NCBI RefSeq assembly: GCF_022370635.2
Contig: NZ_CP092362.2
Coordinates: 4,588,001 to 4,652,000 of the forward strand
Origin: Mycolicibacterium crocinum
Lineage (GTDB): Bacteria > Actinomycetota > Actinomycetes > Mycobacteriales > Mycobacteriaceae
Length of the DNA: 64,000 bases
Direction: 5' to 3'
The notes below the pieces were generated by a model. It was given only the letters and a program-made list of their open reading frames with translations, had not been told where the DNA came from and ran no database searches. Position 1 is the first letter of the stretch. Each line of letters begins with the position of its first letter. The translations under genes were made by a program, and so were the position numbers. Of this stretch, positions 38,893-47,739 are shown one piece after another.

Positions 38893-39744
38893 CTACTTTC
38901 GGTCGTCGCGGTGTGTCCGCTGCAGTTCCCGTTCGGCATCCTCGAGCGCCTGACGCGCCGAGCGCAGCCGCTCGAGCAGGTCGTCGCGCTCGTGCTTTTT
39001 GCGGTCCGCTGCCCGCGCTTCCTCCATCGAGTTCAGGACGATCCCGATGAATAGGTTGAACACCAGGAAGCTCAGGATGACGCTGTAACTGATGAAGAAG
39101 AGCACCGTCCACGGCGACACCGCCAGGCCCATGTCGACGTTCTCGGGCAGGTTCTCCAGGGTCAGCATCACGTACATCGTCAGCATCGCCCGCCCGATGT
39201 TCCCGTAGTGCTCGGGGTCGTGATTTCCGAAGATGATCCAGCCCAGCATCCCGTAGATGTAGATGAGCAGGGCGGTGGCCGCGGCGAGGGACGCCACCCC
39301 GGGGACGCTGCGGGCGATCGCGCCGATGACCACATGCAGATCGGGTAGAAATCGGATGATGCGCACGATCCGCGCAAGGCGCACCAGCCGCAACAGCATC
39401 GCCGTCGCCCGCAGGCCGGGGATGAAGGACGCCGCGATCACGACGAAGTCGAAGACGTTCCAGTGGTTCTTGACGAACTCCCGGACGTTCCAGCCTGCGG
39501 CGGTGAACCGGATCAGCAGTTCGACGACGTAGACAGCGAGGATGACGTTGTAGCCGATGTCGAAAGCGTGGTCATAACCGGCCGTGACCGTGTCGAACGT
39601 TTCCAGCCCCAGCATGGTCGCGTTGACGACGATCACGATCACGATCACGGTCTCGAAGACCACATTTCCGACCAGCCTTCGGCACAGCGCCACCACCGTC
39701 GGCACGGGCGTGGGCGTCTGCTGTTCGGTCGGCGTGGATTGCAC
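38893..39744 (-). CDS. Single-domain voltage-gated cation (sodium/calcium) channel
   Basis: A 283-residue six-helix ion channel of the bacterial voltage-gated sodium channel type (NaChBac-like), working as a tetramer in the plasma membrane. S1 is FETVIVIVIVVNATML. The S4 voltage sensor has regularly spaced arginines (LRLVRLARIVRIIRFLP). S5 and S6 flank a pore loop with TLENLPENVD, comparable to the TLESW selectivity filter of NaChBac. A charged C-terminal coiled coil (ARAADRKKHERDDLLERLR) fits the tetramerisation bundle of this family. The start is a GTG at 39744; a GTG at 39777 would add 11 residues. Unlinked to its neighbours. Ion selectivity cannot be told from sequence alone. Confidence 0.88.
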   Translation of the reverse strand: MQSTPTEQQTPTPVPTVVALCRRLVGNVVFETVIVIVIVVNATMLGLETFDTVTAGYDHAFDIGYNVILAVYVVELLIRFTAAGWNVREFVKNHWNVFDFVVIAASFIPGLRATAMLLRLVRLARIVRIIRFLPDLHVVIGAIARSVPGVASLAAATALLIYIYGMLGWIIFGNHDPEHYGNIGRAMLTMYVMLTLENLPENVDMGLAVSPWTVLFFISYSVILSFLVFNLFIGIVLNSMEEARAADRKKHERDDLLERLRSARQALEDAERELQRTHRDDRK

Positions 39745-39846
39745 GGTTAGTACATAGCAAAGGTTCAGGGCCGGCACCCGGTGAACCGCACCGTCACATC
39801 CGCGATTCCCTCATCACCGCCGGGGTGAGGGTCTACCGTCACCGCC

Positions 39847-41169
39847 ATGCGTGCGGTCGGGCGGCGCGGGTTCCTGGTGGGCTTCGGCGCGCTCGCGGCT
39901 TCGCCGCTGTTGCCGGCGTGCGCCGGCACGGACGAAAAGACCCGCGATCACGTGGTCGTCGTCGGCGCCGGATTCGCCGGACTGGCGGCGGCACGAAAGT
40001 TGGCCGCCGCCGGTCTGAAGGTCACGGTGCTGGAAGCCCGGGATCGGATCGGCGGCCGGACCTGGACGGACACCTCGCTGGGGGCGCCCGTCGACATCGG
40101 TGCCTCGTGGATCCACGGCACCGAGAACAATCCGCTGACCACGCTCGCCCACGACGTCGGAGCCAAGACGGTGCCCACCGATTTCGAGGACTTCATCCTG
40201 GTCGACAATCACCAGATCGTGGACCAGAAAATTGCCGCGGCATTGGTCACCGACTGGCACCGGATCGTGGAGCAACTCACCGACCGCAGCGGCGACGCCG
40301 CGCCCAAGGAGTCCGTCGCCGACGGCTTGGTCGGCCTCGCGAACCTCGACGATCCCCTCGTCGCGTGGAACGTCACCTCGAGCATCGCCGGTGAGTACGC
40401 AGCCGACCCCAGCCAGCTCTCGCTGCGGTGGTTCGGCAGCGAGGGACAGTTCAAGGGGCCCGACGTCATCCTGCCCGGCGGCTACACCCAGCTGTCGCAG
40501 CACCTCGCCACAGGACTCGACATCCGTACCCGCACCGAGGTGAAGCGGATCGCGCACGGTGGCGACCAGGTACGCATCGAGACCTCGCAGGGCGTCGTCA
40601 CCGCCGATCGGCTGATCGTGACGGTGCCGCTCGGGGTGCTCAAGGCCAAGACCATCGTGTTCGACCCGCCGCTGCCGGAGACAAAACAGGGCGCCATCGA
40701 GCGGCTCGGATTCGGCCTGTTGAACAAGGTCGTCGTCGCCTTCGACAAACCGTTCTGGCCTGAGTCCACGCCGATGATCGGACTCGCGGGCAACAACCAG
40801 CCGGTCACCGATCTGGTCAACGGACTGATTTTCGCGGGCGAGCCACTGCTGGTCGGCCTGCGCGGCGGGCAGGCCGCCTGGTCGCGCGAGTCGATGTCCG
40901 ACACCGACGCGGTCGACGAACTGATCACCGCGATCGACGCACCCAAGCCCACCGGGTCCATCGTGACGAAATGGGGCGCCGACCAATATGCCCGGGGCTC
41001 TTACAGTTTCATCGCCGTCGGGTCCAGCCCGGACGATATGCACGCCCTCGGCGAGCCGGTCGGCGACCGCCTGATGTTCGCCGGCGAGGCCACCGACCCC
41101 GAGTGGTTCGGCACCGTCCACGGCGCCTACATGAGCGGCCTGCGCGAAGCCGACCGCGTTCTCGCATAG
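39847..41169 (+). CDS. Exported flavin amine oxidase
   Basis: A 440-residue FAD-dependent amine oxidase (monoamine/polyamine oxidase family), oxidising an amine to an aldehyde with H2O2 release. The N-terminus has a twin-arginine pattern (RRGFLVGFG), a hydrophobic stretch and a lipobox-like LPAC, suggesting a Tat-exported lipoprotein. FAD binding is shown by VVVVGAGFAGLAAARKLAAA, VLEARDRIGGRTWTD and the C-terminal LMFAGEATDPEWFGTVHGAY. IVTVPLGVLKAKTI is also typical. An amino-acid permease gene starts 43 bp after it on the same strand, suggesting joint use of amines or amino acids. The substrate is not predictable. Confidence 0.88.
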   Translation: MRAVGRRGFLVGFGALAASPLLPACAGTDEKTRDHVVVVGAGFAGLAAARKLAAAGLKVTVLEARDRIGGRTWTDTSLGAPVDIGASWIHGTENNPLTTLAHDVGAKTVPTDFEDFILVDNHQIVDQKIAAALVTDWHRIVEQLTDRSGDAAPKESVADGLVGLANLDDPLVAWNVTSSIAGEYAADPSQLSLRWFGSEGQFKGPDVILPGGYTQLSQHLATGLDIRTRTEVKRIAHGGDQVRIETSQGVVTADRLIVTVPLGVLKAKTIVFDPPLPETKQGAIERLGFGLLNKVVVAFDKPFWPESTPMIGLAGNNQPVTDLVNGLIFAGEPLLVGLRGGQAAWSRESMSDTDAVDELITAIDAPKPTGSIVTKWGADQYARGSYSFIAVGSSPDDMHALGEPVGDRLMFAGEATDPEWFGTVHGAYMSGLREADRVLA

Positions 41170-41212
41170 TTCGTCGGTATTTTTCCGCCGTCGAACGGCT
41201 ATCCCCCACGCC

Positions 41213-42556
41213 ATGACCGATGCGCTCACGCACGACACGCATAGCGACACCAAGCTCAAGCGGAAGATCACCGGGCCGCTGCTGTACCTGTTCATCCTCG
41301 GCGACGTGCTCGGTGCGGGCGTCTACGCGCTGATGGGTGTGCTGTCCCAGAAGGTCGGCGGGGTGCTGTGGGCACCGCTGCTGATCGCCATGCTGCTCGC
41401 GTTGTGCACGGCCGGTTCCTACGCCGAGCTGGTGACGAAGTATCCGCGAGCCGGCGGCGCGGCGGTCTTCGCCGAGCGCGCCTTCAAACGCCCGGCCATC
41501 TCGTTCCTGGTCGGGTTCAGCATGCTCGCGGCGGGCGTGACCAGCGCGGCCGGCCTCGCACTGGCGTTCGCTGGCGATTACCTCAGGACCTTTATCGACG
41601 TGCCCGCAGTGCCGGCCGCGCTCGTCTTCCTGCTGCTGGTGGCCTGCCTCAATGCCCGGGGCATCAGCGAATCGGTGAAGAGCAACACCGTGATGACGGT
41701 CGTCGAGCTCAGCGGACTGATCATCGTCGTGGTCGCGGTGGCCATTCTGATGAGCCGCGGCGGCGGCGACGTCTCGCGGGTCACCGCCTTCCCGCCCGGC
41801 GCATCCCCCGCGCTGGCGATCCTGGGCGCGGCGATCGTCGCCTACTACTCCTTTGTCGGGTTCGAGACGTCAGCCAACGTGGCCGAGGAGATTCGCGACC
41901 CCAGCCGGGTCTATCCGCGGGCACTGTTCGGTGCGCTCCTCACCGCGGGCGTCGTCTACACACTGGTCGGACTGGCCAGCGCCATCGCCCTGCCATCCGA
42001 CGAGTTGTCGAAGTCCTCGGGTCCGCTGTTGTCGGTCGTCGCCGCGGCGGGAGTCGGCATCCCCGACAAGGTATTCAGCCTCATCGCACTCATCGCCGTG
42101 GCCAACGGTGCGCTGCTCACGATGATCATGGCGAGCCGGCTGACCTTCGGCATGGCCGAGCATCGCCTGCTACCTCGCGCCTTGGGTGCGGTGTTGCCGA
42201 ACCGGCGCACACCGTGGGCCGCGATCGTCGCGACCACCGTCGTCGCGATGCTGCTGACCACGATCGGTGAGCTGTCGACGCTCGCCGAAACCGTTGTGCT
42301 GCTGCTGTTGTTCGTCTTCATCTCGACCAACATCGCGGTGTTGGCGTTGCGCCGCGACCACGTGAACAATTCGCACTTCCGGGTCTGGACACCGATTCCG
42401 GTGCTGGGTGTGGCGTCCTGCCTGCTGCTGCTCACCCAGCAGAGCGCCAAGGTGTGGTTGTTCGCGGCCATCCTGCTGGCGGTCGGTCTGATCCTGCATC
42501 TGATCGCCGCGCGCAGTGGTGCCACCGGCGACCGTGGCGAGCGGTCCGCCGTTTAG
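41213..42556 (+). CDS. APC-family amino acid/amine permease
   Basis: A 447-residue transporter of the amino acid-polyamine-organocation superfamily with about 12 membrane helices. The first helix carries the family signature (FILGDVLGAGVYALMGVLS), followed by YAELVTKYPRAGGAAVFAERAF and YYSFVGFETSANVAEEIRDPSRVYP. It follows the amine oxidase gene by 43 bp in the same direction, and the two probably form an operon for amine uptake and oxidation. The substrate is unknown. Length and topology are normal. Confidence 0.88.
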   Translation: MTDALTHDTHSDTKLKRKITGPLLYLFILGDVLGAGVYALMGVLSQKVGGVLWAPLLIAMLLALCTAGSYAELVTKYPRAGGAAVFAERAFKRPAISFLVGFSMLAAGVTSAAGLALAFAGDYLRTFIDVPAVPAALVFLLLVACLNARGISESVKSNTVMTVVELSGLIIVVVAVAILMSRGGGDVSRVTAFPPGASPALAILGAAIVAYYSFVGFETSANVAEEIRDPSRVYPRALFGALLTAGVVYTLVGLASAIALPSDELSKSSGPLLSVVAAAGVGIPDKVFSLIALIAVANGALLTMIMASRLTFGMAEHRLLPRALGAVLPNRRTPWAAIVATTVVAMLLTTIGELSTLAETVVLLLLFVFISTNIAVLALRRDHVNNSHFRVWTPIPVLGVASCLLLLTQQSAKVWLFAAILLAVGLILHLIAARSGATGDRGERSAV

Positions 42557-42662
42557 TCCGCCGCCGCGTCCCGGCATCTGCCGTGAGCGCCGGCGAAATT
42601 CGATGTTCAGCGGGCCCGAGCCGGGGGTATAGGGATATCTCCTCGCTCCCTAGGAGACGCCG

Positions 42663-42890
42663 ATGACCGCCACTGCCGAAACGCCGACGAGTTCGGAAGC
42701 TCAGTCGCTGCTGGCGATGGTCGAGCGATTGCGGGTGAAACTGGTCCGGGAGCGGGCCGGTTTGGCACGGCAGCTGCGCGAGCTCTCGCACCGCATCGAG
42801 GGAATCGACCGTCAGCTCGACGACCTCACGGTCAGTGCCGAGTGGTTGGCCGCCATCGCCCGCCAGCCCGCCGAGGAACTGCCCGCGTAG
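42663..42890 (+). CDS. Small coiled-coil hypothetical protein
   Basis: A 75-residue protein that is mostly one long amphipathic helix (LLAMVERLRVKLVRERAGLA, LSHRIEGIDRQLDDL) with heptad spacing, so probably a coiled coil. The ribosome site AGGAG lies 6 bp before the ATG. It stands alone between the permease and a secreted protein gene. It has no signal peptide, cysteines or named domain, and its function is unknown. Confidence 0.6.
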   Translation: MTATAETPTSSEAQSLLAMVERLRVKLVRERAGLARQLRELSHRIEGIDRQLDDLTVSAEWLAAIARQPAEELPA

Positions 42891-42972
42891 CCGGCGCGCC
42901 ACCCTCGCGTTCGCCTGACGTCACGCTCGTCCTCCGATACGGTGAGACACCGGTCAGCGGAAGCGAGGACCC

Positions 42973-43266
42973 ATGCGGAATCGAATCAGGCGGATGGTCG
43001 CCCACGCCATGGTGGTGTCCTCTGTGCCCATCGCCGGGATTGCCTGGGCTCCACTGAGTTCGGCTGAGGACGGCTGCGGAGCCGGGATGTACTTCAACTG
43101 GGAAACCAATCAGTGCGAGTACTACGACGACGTGACGGTGTACATCAACCCGTGCTGCTACGTCGGCCCGGCCGGGGTCGGTCCCCTCGGTCCGGGACCG
43201 GTCGGTCCTGGACCAGTCGGGCCGGGACCCGTCGGGCCGGGACCGATCGGACCGGGCCGGCGCTAG
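42973..43266 (+). CDS. Small secreted protein with GPVGP repeats
   Basis: A 97-residue protein with a signal peptide (basic MRNRIRR, hydrophobic AMVVSSVPIAGIAW, cleavage near SSAED). The mature part has four or five cysteines (DGCGAGMYFNWETNQCEYY, NPCCYV), probably disulfide-bonded, and a tail of five or so GPxGP units. Proteins of this design are common in mycobacteria, with a cysteine-bonded core and a Gly/Pro tail, but none has a function I can name. GTG and ATG alternatives near the start do not change the prediction. Confidence 0.65.
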   Translation: MRNRIRRMVAHAMVVSSVPIAGIAWAPLSSAEDGCGAGMYFNWETNQCEYYDDVTVYINPCCYVGPAGVGPLGPGPVGPGPVGPGPVGPGPIGPGRR

Positions 43267-43287
43267 CCGAGTAGTACTGGATCCGCT

Positions 43288-43434
43288 GTGACTGACGATG
43301 ACGACTCACGCCGTGACGAACGGTCCGACGCATCTCGTCGCGAGCAGCCGATGCGCAAACCTGAAGACACGGCGTTCCCCGAGTGGTTCCGGAACTTCTG
43401 GCGCACGCTGTTGGGTCCCCGAGGCCGTCGCTGA
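43288..43434 (+). CDS. Possible 48-residue acidic/basic small protein
   Basis: A GTG at 43288 opens a 48-codon frame reading MTDDDDSRRDERSDASRRE and ending EWFRNFWRTLLGPRGRR. The tryptophan-rich amphipathic end and the charged start look like a real small protein rather than random GC-rich sequence. It lies 21 bp after the GPxGP gene. No ribosome site is obvious, so this is tentative. Confidence 0.35.
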   Translation: MTDDDDSRRDERSDASRREQPMRKPEDTAFPEWFRNFWRTLLGPRGRR

Positions 43435-43476
43435 AGCTGCGCGCACGGCCGCGCCGTCACCTACGATGCTTCCATC

Positions 43477-44904
43477 GTGAGTCAGCTACCCGAGTCGGCC
43501 GAGACCGATTCCCTGTCCCGCCGGCAGATCATCCTTCTGGTTGCGGCTCTGGTCTTCTCGCTGATGTCGTTCTCACTGAACGCCACCATGCTGGCGCCGG
43601 CGGTCCGCGACATCAACCAAACGCTGGGCCCCGGCGCGTTCGTGGCCATGTCCACCCCGTTCTATCTGGCCGGCGCGATCGCCAACGTCGTGCTGATCCG
43701 GTGGAGTGATTACATCGGTCGCAAGCGCGTCCTGATCGGCATCGTGATCGTCATGTGCCTCGGGACCGTGCTGTGTCTGAGCACGTCGCTGCCCCTCGTG
43801 GTGGTCGGTAGGTTCCTGCAGGGTGCCTCCAACATCACCTACGGTCTTGCTTTCCTGATCCTTCGAGCCCGGTTGTCCGGGGCGACATTCGGCGTGTGCT
43901 GCGGGGTGATGGCATCCATCAACGGCGGGGTGGCCGGCGGCGACGCGTTCTTGGCCGGGATCATGACCGACGCGTTCGGGTACCGCTCGATCTTCGCCCT
44001 CATCCTGGTCGTCGGCCTCATCGCCGTCGCCTTCGTGTGGAAATGGGTTCCCGTCGACGAATCGGACTCTCGGTCCGATGGCCGGATGGATTGGGTCGGT
44101 GCCGTTTTCATCGCGCTGACCGTCGGCGGCATCACGATGTTCTTGTCCGACGGAGGGCATGCTGGGTGGACGTCGACGCCCGCTCTGGTCTATCTGGCTG
44201 TCACCGTGGTGGCCGCAATTGCGTTGGGGGTGACCGACAATCGCGTCGAGCATCCGCTCATCGGGCTCAAGCACCTGCGGTCTCGGGAGGCCTGGCCGTT
44301 GATCGTCGTCACCATCTTGGTGATGGGCTCGTTCATGGTGGTACTCGGGTTCATCGTGCCGAGTATGAGCGAAGACCCCGATTCCGGATTCGGGCTCAAC
44401 GCGACCACGACGGCACTGCTGTTCCTCACCCCCGGTGCGGTCGTGCAGGTTCTCACCTCGCCGTTCGTCGGCCGCCTCGCCGTCCGGGTCGGTTTCGTCA
44501 CTGTGATGCGCGCCGGAATCGCCGCCTCGATCGTGGTCATCGCGTTGACTGCCGTGTTCGCCGACCACAGGTATGCGGTGGTGGCCCTCATCGCGCTCTT
44601 CGGATTCACTTGCCACGCAGTCATACTCACCCCGCTGAGTTCACTCGGTGTGCTGCAGGCATCCGATGAGGCGCCCGGCGCGCTGCCCGGCATCGCCAAC
44701 GCCAGTTACGGCATGGGCTTCACGCTTGGCTTCGCCTGGGCCGGTCCGATCGTCGGTTCCGGCACGGATTCGACCTTCCACCATGCGTTTTGGATCGCCG
44801 CCGGGATTGGCGTTGCCGCATTGGCGTTCAGCCTGATCCTTCGGCCGAAACCGCTTGTCAGCGGGCCTGTCTCCCCCGCCGGTTCGACAGCTCACCGGAC
44901 ATAG
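43477..44904 (+). CDS. MFS transporter (DHA2-like)
   Basis: A 475-residue major facilitator protein with about 14 hydrophobic helices. The loop 2-3 signature is RWSDYIGRKRVLIGI, and motif C-like GGVAGGDAFLAGIMTDAFG fits drug/proton antiporters of the DHA2 type. The first helix (IILLVAALVFSLMSFSLNATMLAPA) has the usual DHA2 form. The 3' end overlaps the convergent PNPOx-like gene by 47 bp. The substrate is unknown. The GTG start follows a short gap after the small gene at 43288. Confidence 0.85.
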   Translation: MSQLPESAETDSLSRRQIILLVAALVFSLMSFSLNATMLAPAVRDINQTLGPGAFVAMSTPFYLAGAIANVVLIRWSDYIGRKRVLIGIVIVMCLGTVLCLSTSLPLVVVGRFLQGASNITYGLAFLILRARLSGATFGVCCGVMASINGGVAGGDAFLAGIMTDAFGYRSIFALILVVGLIAVAFVWKWVPVDESDSRSDGRMDWVGAVFIALTVGGITMFLSDGGHAGWTSTPALVYLAVTVVAAIALGVTDNRVEHPLIGLKHLRSREAWPLIVVTILVMGSFMVVLGFIVPSMSEDPDSGFGLNATTTALLFLTPGAVVQVLTSPFVGRLAVRVGFVTVMRAGIAASIVVIALTAVFADHRYAVVALIALFGFTCHAVILTPLSSLGVLQASDEAPGALPGIANASYGMGFTLGFAWAGPIVGSGTDSTFHHAFWIAAGIGVAALAFSLILRPKPLVSGPVSPAGSTAHRT

Positions 44905-45532
44905 CCCGGACAGACGGCGGAACCGGCGTGCCGGGATCGCAGTCCGGTGCCCGGCGCGGCTCGCCGTACACGGTGGTCAACGGCACCACCCCGGCCCATG
45001 CCCCAGCGGCGACATCCTCCTCGCCGTCCTCGGGCCAGCCGTCGCCGATCTTCAGTGACCAGTTTTGATCGGTGATGGGCATCCGCAACGCCATCGTCGC
45101 GGCCAGCTCCTTGCGCGAGCTGGCTCGTAGCTCCGCGACCCGGCCGGGAATGAAGGTGTCGGTCAGGGTCTCGAGGTAGCGGACCTTGTCCGACTCCTCG
45201 ATCGGTTCGAAAGTTCCGTACAGCGTGGCGCTGCGGAACTGGAACGACGACTCAAAACCACTGCGCGCCACCAGGACTCCGTCCAGGGCGGTGACGGAGA
45301 CCGCCGCCGCTGCACCGTCGGCGAGTTGACGCAGCCACGGCGATCCTGTCGAACCATGGATCACCAGTTCATCACCGATGCGGGCGAAGCCGACCGGAAA
45401 GATCACCGGGTGCCCGTCCCGGATCAACGCTACGGTGGCCAACGGCGTCGCATCGAGAAGCTCGTCAAGTCGCGAGCGTTCGGTGTTCTGCTTCTCCGGC
45501 AGGCGGCTGACCCTGGTCGACGGTTGCGGCAT
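44858..45532 (-). CDS. Pyridoxamine 5'-phosphate oxidase-like flavin-binding protein
   Basis: A 224-residue protein of the PNPOx-like split-barrel fold (pyridoxamine oxidase-related group). It has RLDELLDATPLATVALIRDG at the start, VIFPVGFARIGDELVIHGS, VSVTALDGVLVARSGFESS and a conserved histidine/flavin-contact pattern. Such proteins bind FMN, heme or F420; the cofactor cannot be chosen from sequence alone. It is convergent with the MFS gene and just upstream, on its strand, of nothing else. It follows the lactate monooxygenase stop by 4 bp, so the two may be co-transcribed. Confidence 0.8.
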   Translation of the reverse strand: MPQPSTRVSRLPEKQNTERSRLDELLDATPLATVALIRDGHPVIFPVGFARIGDELVIHGSTGSPWLRQLADGAAAAVSVTALDGVLVARSGFESSFQFRSATLYGTFEPIEESDKVRYLETLTDTFIPGRVAELRASSRKELAATMALRMPITDQNWSLKIGDGWPEDGEEDVAAGAWAGVVPLTTVYGEPRRAPDCDPGTPVPPSVRAMSGELSNRRGRQAR

Positions 45533-45536
45533 GGAC

Positions 45537-46706
45537 CTACTGTCGCACGGGCCGAAGCGCGTCGGGGGTCAGATCGGCCAGTGTCCGGTAGCCGTCGATG
45601 CCCATGATCAGGTCGGCCTCGGCCAGCAGCGAGCGCAGCACATGCACAATTCCGTCGGTGCCGGCCAGCGCCGCACCGTAGGCGTAGGGGCGACCGATGC
45701 CGACCGCCTTCGCGCCCATGGCCAGGGCCTTGACGATGTCCGCGCCGGAGCGGATGCCCGAGTCGAACAGCACCGGCACGTCGCCTGCCGCCGCCACCAC
45801 ATCGGGCAGGCAGTCGAGCGCCGGCAGGCCGCCGTTGGCTTGTCGGCCGCCGTGATTGGAGCAGTAGATGCCGTCGACTCCGGCGTCGATCGCGCGGCGG
45901 GCATCGTCGGGATGACAGATTCCCTTGAGAATCAACGGCAATGACGTCAACGATCGCAGCCACGGTAGGTCGTCCCAGCTCACGCAGTTCCCGAAGGTGC
46001 TCACCCATGCCATCACCGCGTTGCGCGGGTCGGCGTCGATGTCGGCGTCGGTCTTGGCGCGAAACACCGGGTCGCTGATGTAGTTGGACAGACATTTGCC
46101 GCGCAGCTGCGGGAAGTTAGAGGTCGACAGGTCACGCGGCCGCCACCCGGGCACCCAGGTGTCCAGCGTCACGACGATGCCGGTGTACCCGGCGGCTTCT
46201 GCCCGGTGCACGAAGCTCGCCGCCATCTCTCGATCGGTTGGGGTGTACAGCTGGAAAAGTCCTGGCGTATCACCGAATTCGGACGCGACATCCTCCATGG
46301 GGTCCATGGTCAATGTCGAGACACACATCGGCACCCCGGTACGGGCGGCAGCCCGGGCGGCGGCGAGATCGCCGTGCTGGTCTTGGGTGCACAATCCGAT
46401 CACTCCGATCGGCGCCATGAACACCGGAGCGGGCCAGCGCCGTCCCCACAGCTCTACCGAGAGGTCCCGTTCGGTGGCGCCGACCAGCATTCGGGGGATC
46501 AGCCCCCAGTGATCGAACGCGGTGACGTTGGCCCGCTGGGTGCGTTCGTCCCCGGCGCCGCCCGCGACGTACGACCAGAGCGAGGGTGAAAGCACTTGCG
46601 CAGCACGGGTTTCCAGCTCTGCGAACGACATGGGCAGGCTGGGCAATGTGCCGGTGAGCCCTTGGAAGTAGATCTCGAGCTGGTAGTTGCCGTACGGCTG
46701 GGTCAT
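45537..46706 (-). CDS. Lactate 2-monooxygenase (FMN alpha-hydroxy acid oxidase family)
   Basis: A 389-residue FMN enzyme close to the M. smegmatis lactate 2-monooxygenase (394 residues), which turns L-lactate and O2 into acetate, CO2 and water. Shared segments include LWSYVAGGAGDERTQRANV, FMAPIGVIGLCTQDQHGDL, VVTLDTWVPGWRPRDL, LILKGICHPDDARRAIDAGV and the catalytic-histidine motif YCSNHGGRQANGGLPALDCL. The ATG at 46706 has AGGA 6-7 bp upstream; an earlier in-frame start lacks one. It lies just downstream of an LLM oxidoreductase on the same strand. The relative oxidase and monooxygenase activities remain inference. Confidence 0.88.
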   Translation of the reverse strand: MTQPYGNYQLEIYFQGLTGTLPSLPMSFAELETRAAQVLSPSLWSYVAGGAGDERTQRANVTAFDHWGLIPRMLVGATERDLSVELWGRRWPAPVFMAPIGVIGLCTQDQHGDLAAARAAARTGVPMCVSTLTMDPMEDVASEFGDTPGLFQLYTPTDREMAASFVHRAEAAGYTGIVVTLDTWVPGWRPRDLSTSNFPQLRGKCLSNYISDPVFRAKTDADIDADPRNAVMAWVSTFGNCVSWDDLPWLRSLTSLPLILKGICHPDDARRAIDAGVDGIYCSNHGGRQANGGLPALDCLPDVVAAAGDVPVLFDSGIRSGADIVKALAMGAKAVGIGRPYAYGAALAGTDGIVHVLRSLLAEADLIMGIDGYRTLADLTPDALRPVRQ

Positions 46707-46758
46707 GGCATGTCCTTCTGGCTCGACATCGACATCGTGGCGGGTTCTACTCCTAGTA

Positions 46759-47673
46759 CTACGCCGAAACGTCCGTCGGGGTGGCAATCTCGCCGACGAG
46801 GTCGGCCACCCGGCGCACCTGTTCGATGTCGGAGCTGGTCGGGATGAGATGCACCTCGCTGGTGCCGATGTCGGCGAAGCGCCGCAGAACCGCGACGAGC
46901 TCCTCCTCGGTGCCGGCCCATCCGCTGGTCGGCGCGATCACGTCGACGATATCCCGCGGAATCCAATTCATGTAGTGGCGCAGATGCTGGATCACTTGCT
47001 GACGCGGTGCATCCCCCTCGCCCAGCGCGAACCAAAACGACGTCGCCAGATGGGGTTTGGGCTTACCCGCGGCGGCCCACGCATCGCGTGCGACGTCGAA
47101 CAGGGCGGTCTCCTTATCGAGGTCGAGGTCCATCGAAATACCGGCCAGCCCGTCCGCCCACGACGCCGCACTGCGGATCGTCTTGGGGCCCGTGGTGCCC
47201 ACCAGCAGCCGGGGGCCGCCGTCGCGGGCGGGCCGCGGCCCGACCGGCAACACCGATTCGGTGAGCTTCTCCCCCGCCCAGACCCGCTTCATGATCGCCA
47301 CCCGCTCGGCCATGTCCCGCATCGTCTGCGTCTTCGGGTCGGCGCCGACGGCGCGATAGTCCTCGTGGCGGCCCCCCACCCCGAAACCCACGGTCAGCCG
47401 CCCGCCGCACAGCAGGTCACCGGTCGCGAGTCCCTTCGCGAGCATCACCGGATCGTGCAGCTGAGGGACAACCACGGTGGCCACCAGTGGCACGCGTTCG
47501 GTCCAGCCGGACAGGGCACCCAGCAGCGTCAGCGAATCCGGATTGCCGAACGCGATCCGCTCACCCCAGCACAGCGAGGAGAACGGTCCCCGGTCGATCG
47601 TCTGCGCCCAGCGCTTGAGGATGTCTGCGTCGACGTCCGGTTCCATCACCGGCAGTGTCATGCCAATCTGCAC
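46759..47673 (-). CDS. LLM-class F420-dependent oxidoreductase
   Basis: A 304-residue luciferase-like monooxygenase-fold protein of the kind that uses coenzyme F420 in mycobacteria. Typical motifs are GMTLPVMEPDVDADILKRW, LLGALSGWTERVPLVATVVV, LCGGRLTVGFGVGGRHEDY, RLLVGTTGPKTIRSAA and WADGLAGISMDLD. A GTG at 47671-47673 (MQIGMTLPVM) is the likeliest start, just before the divergent VOC gene. It precedes lactate monooxygenase by 52 bp on the same strand. The substrate cannot be predicted; F420 use is known for the subfamily, not shown here. Confidence 0.85.
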   Translation of the reverse strand: MQIGMTLPVMEPDVDADILKRWAQTIDRGPFSSLCWGERIAFGNPDSLTLLGALSGWTERVPLVATVVVPQLHDPVMLAKGLATGDLLCGGRLTVGFGVGGRHEDYRAVGADPKTQTMRDMAERVAIMKRVWAGEKLTESVLPVGPRPARDGGPRLLVGTTGPKTIRSAASWADGLAGISMDLDLDKETALFDVARDAWAAAGKPKPHLATSFWFALGEGDAPRQQVIQHLRHYMNWIPRDIVDVIAPTSGWAGTEEELVAVLRRFADIGTSEVHLIPTSSDIEQVRRVADLVGEIATPTDVSA

Positions 47674-47739
47674 GTTCGCGATTCTGGCACGGCGCACGCG
47701 GGGACTGCGCCGATCCGTCCTACTGAGAGGATGGATCCC

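Noticed and set aside
43180..43262. GPxGP-coding repeats as a CRISPR-like array
   Set aside because: Units are 15 bp, in frame, without unique spacers; they are a protein repeat.
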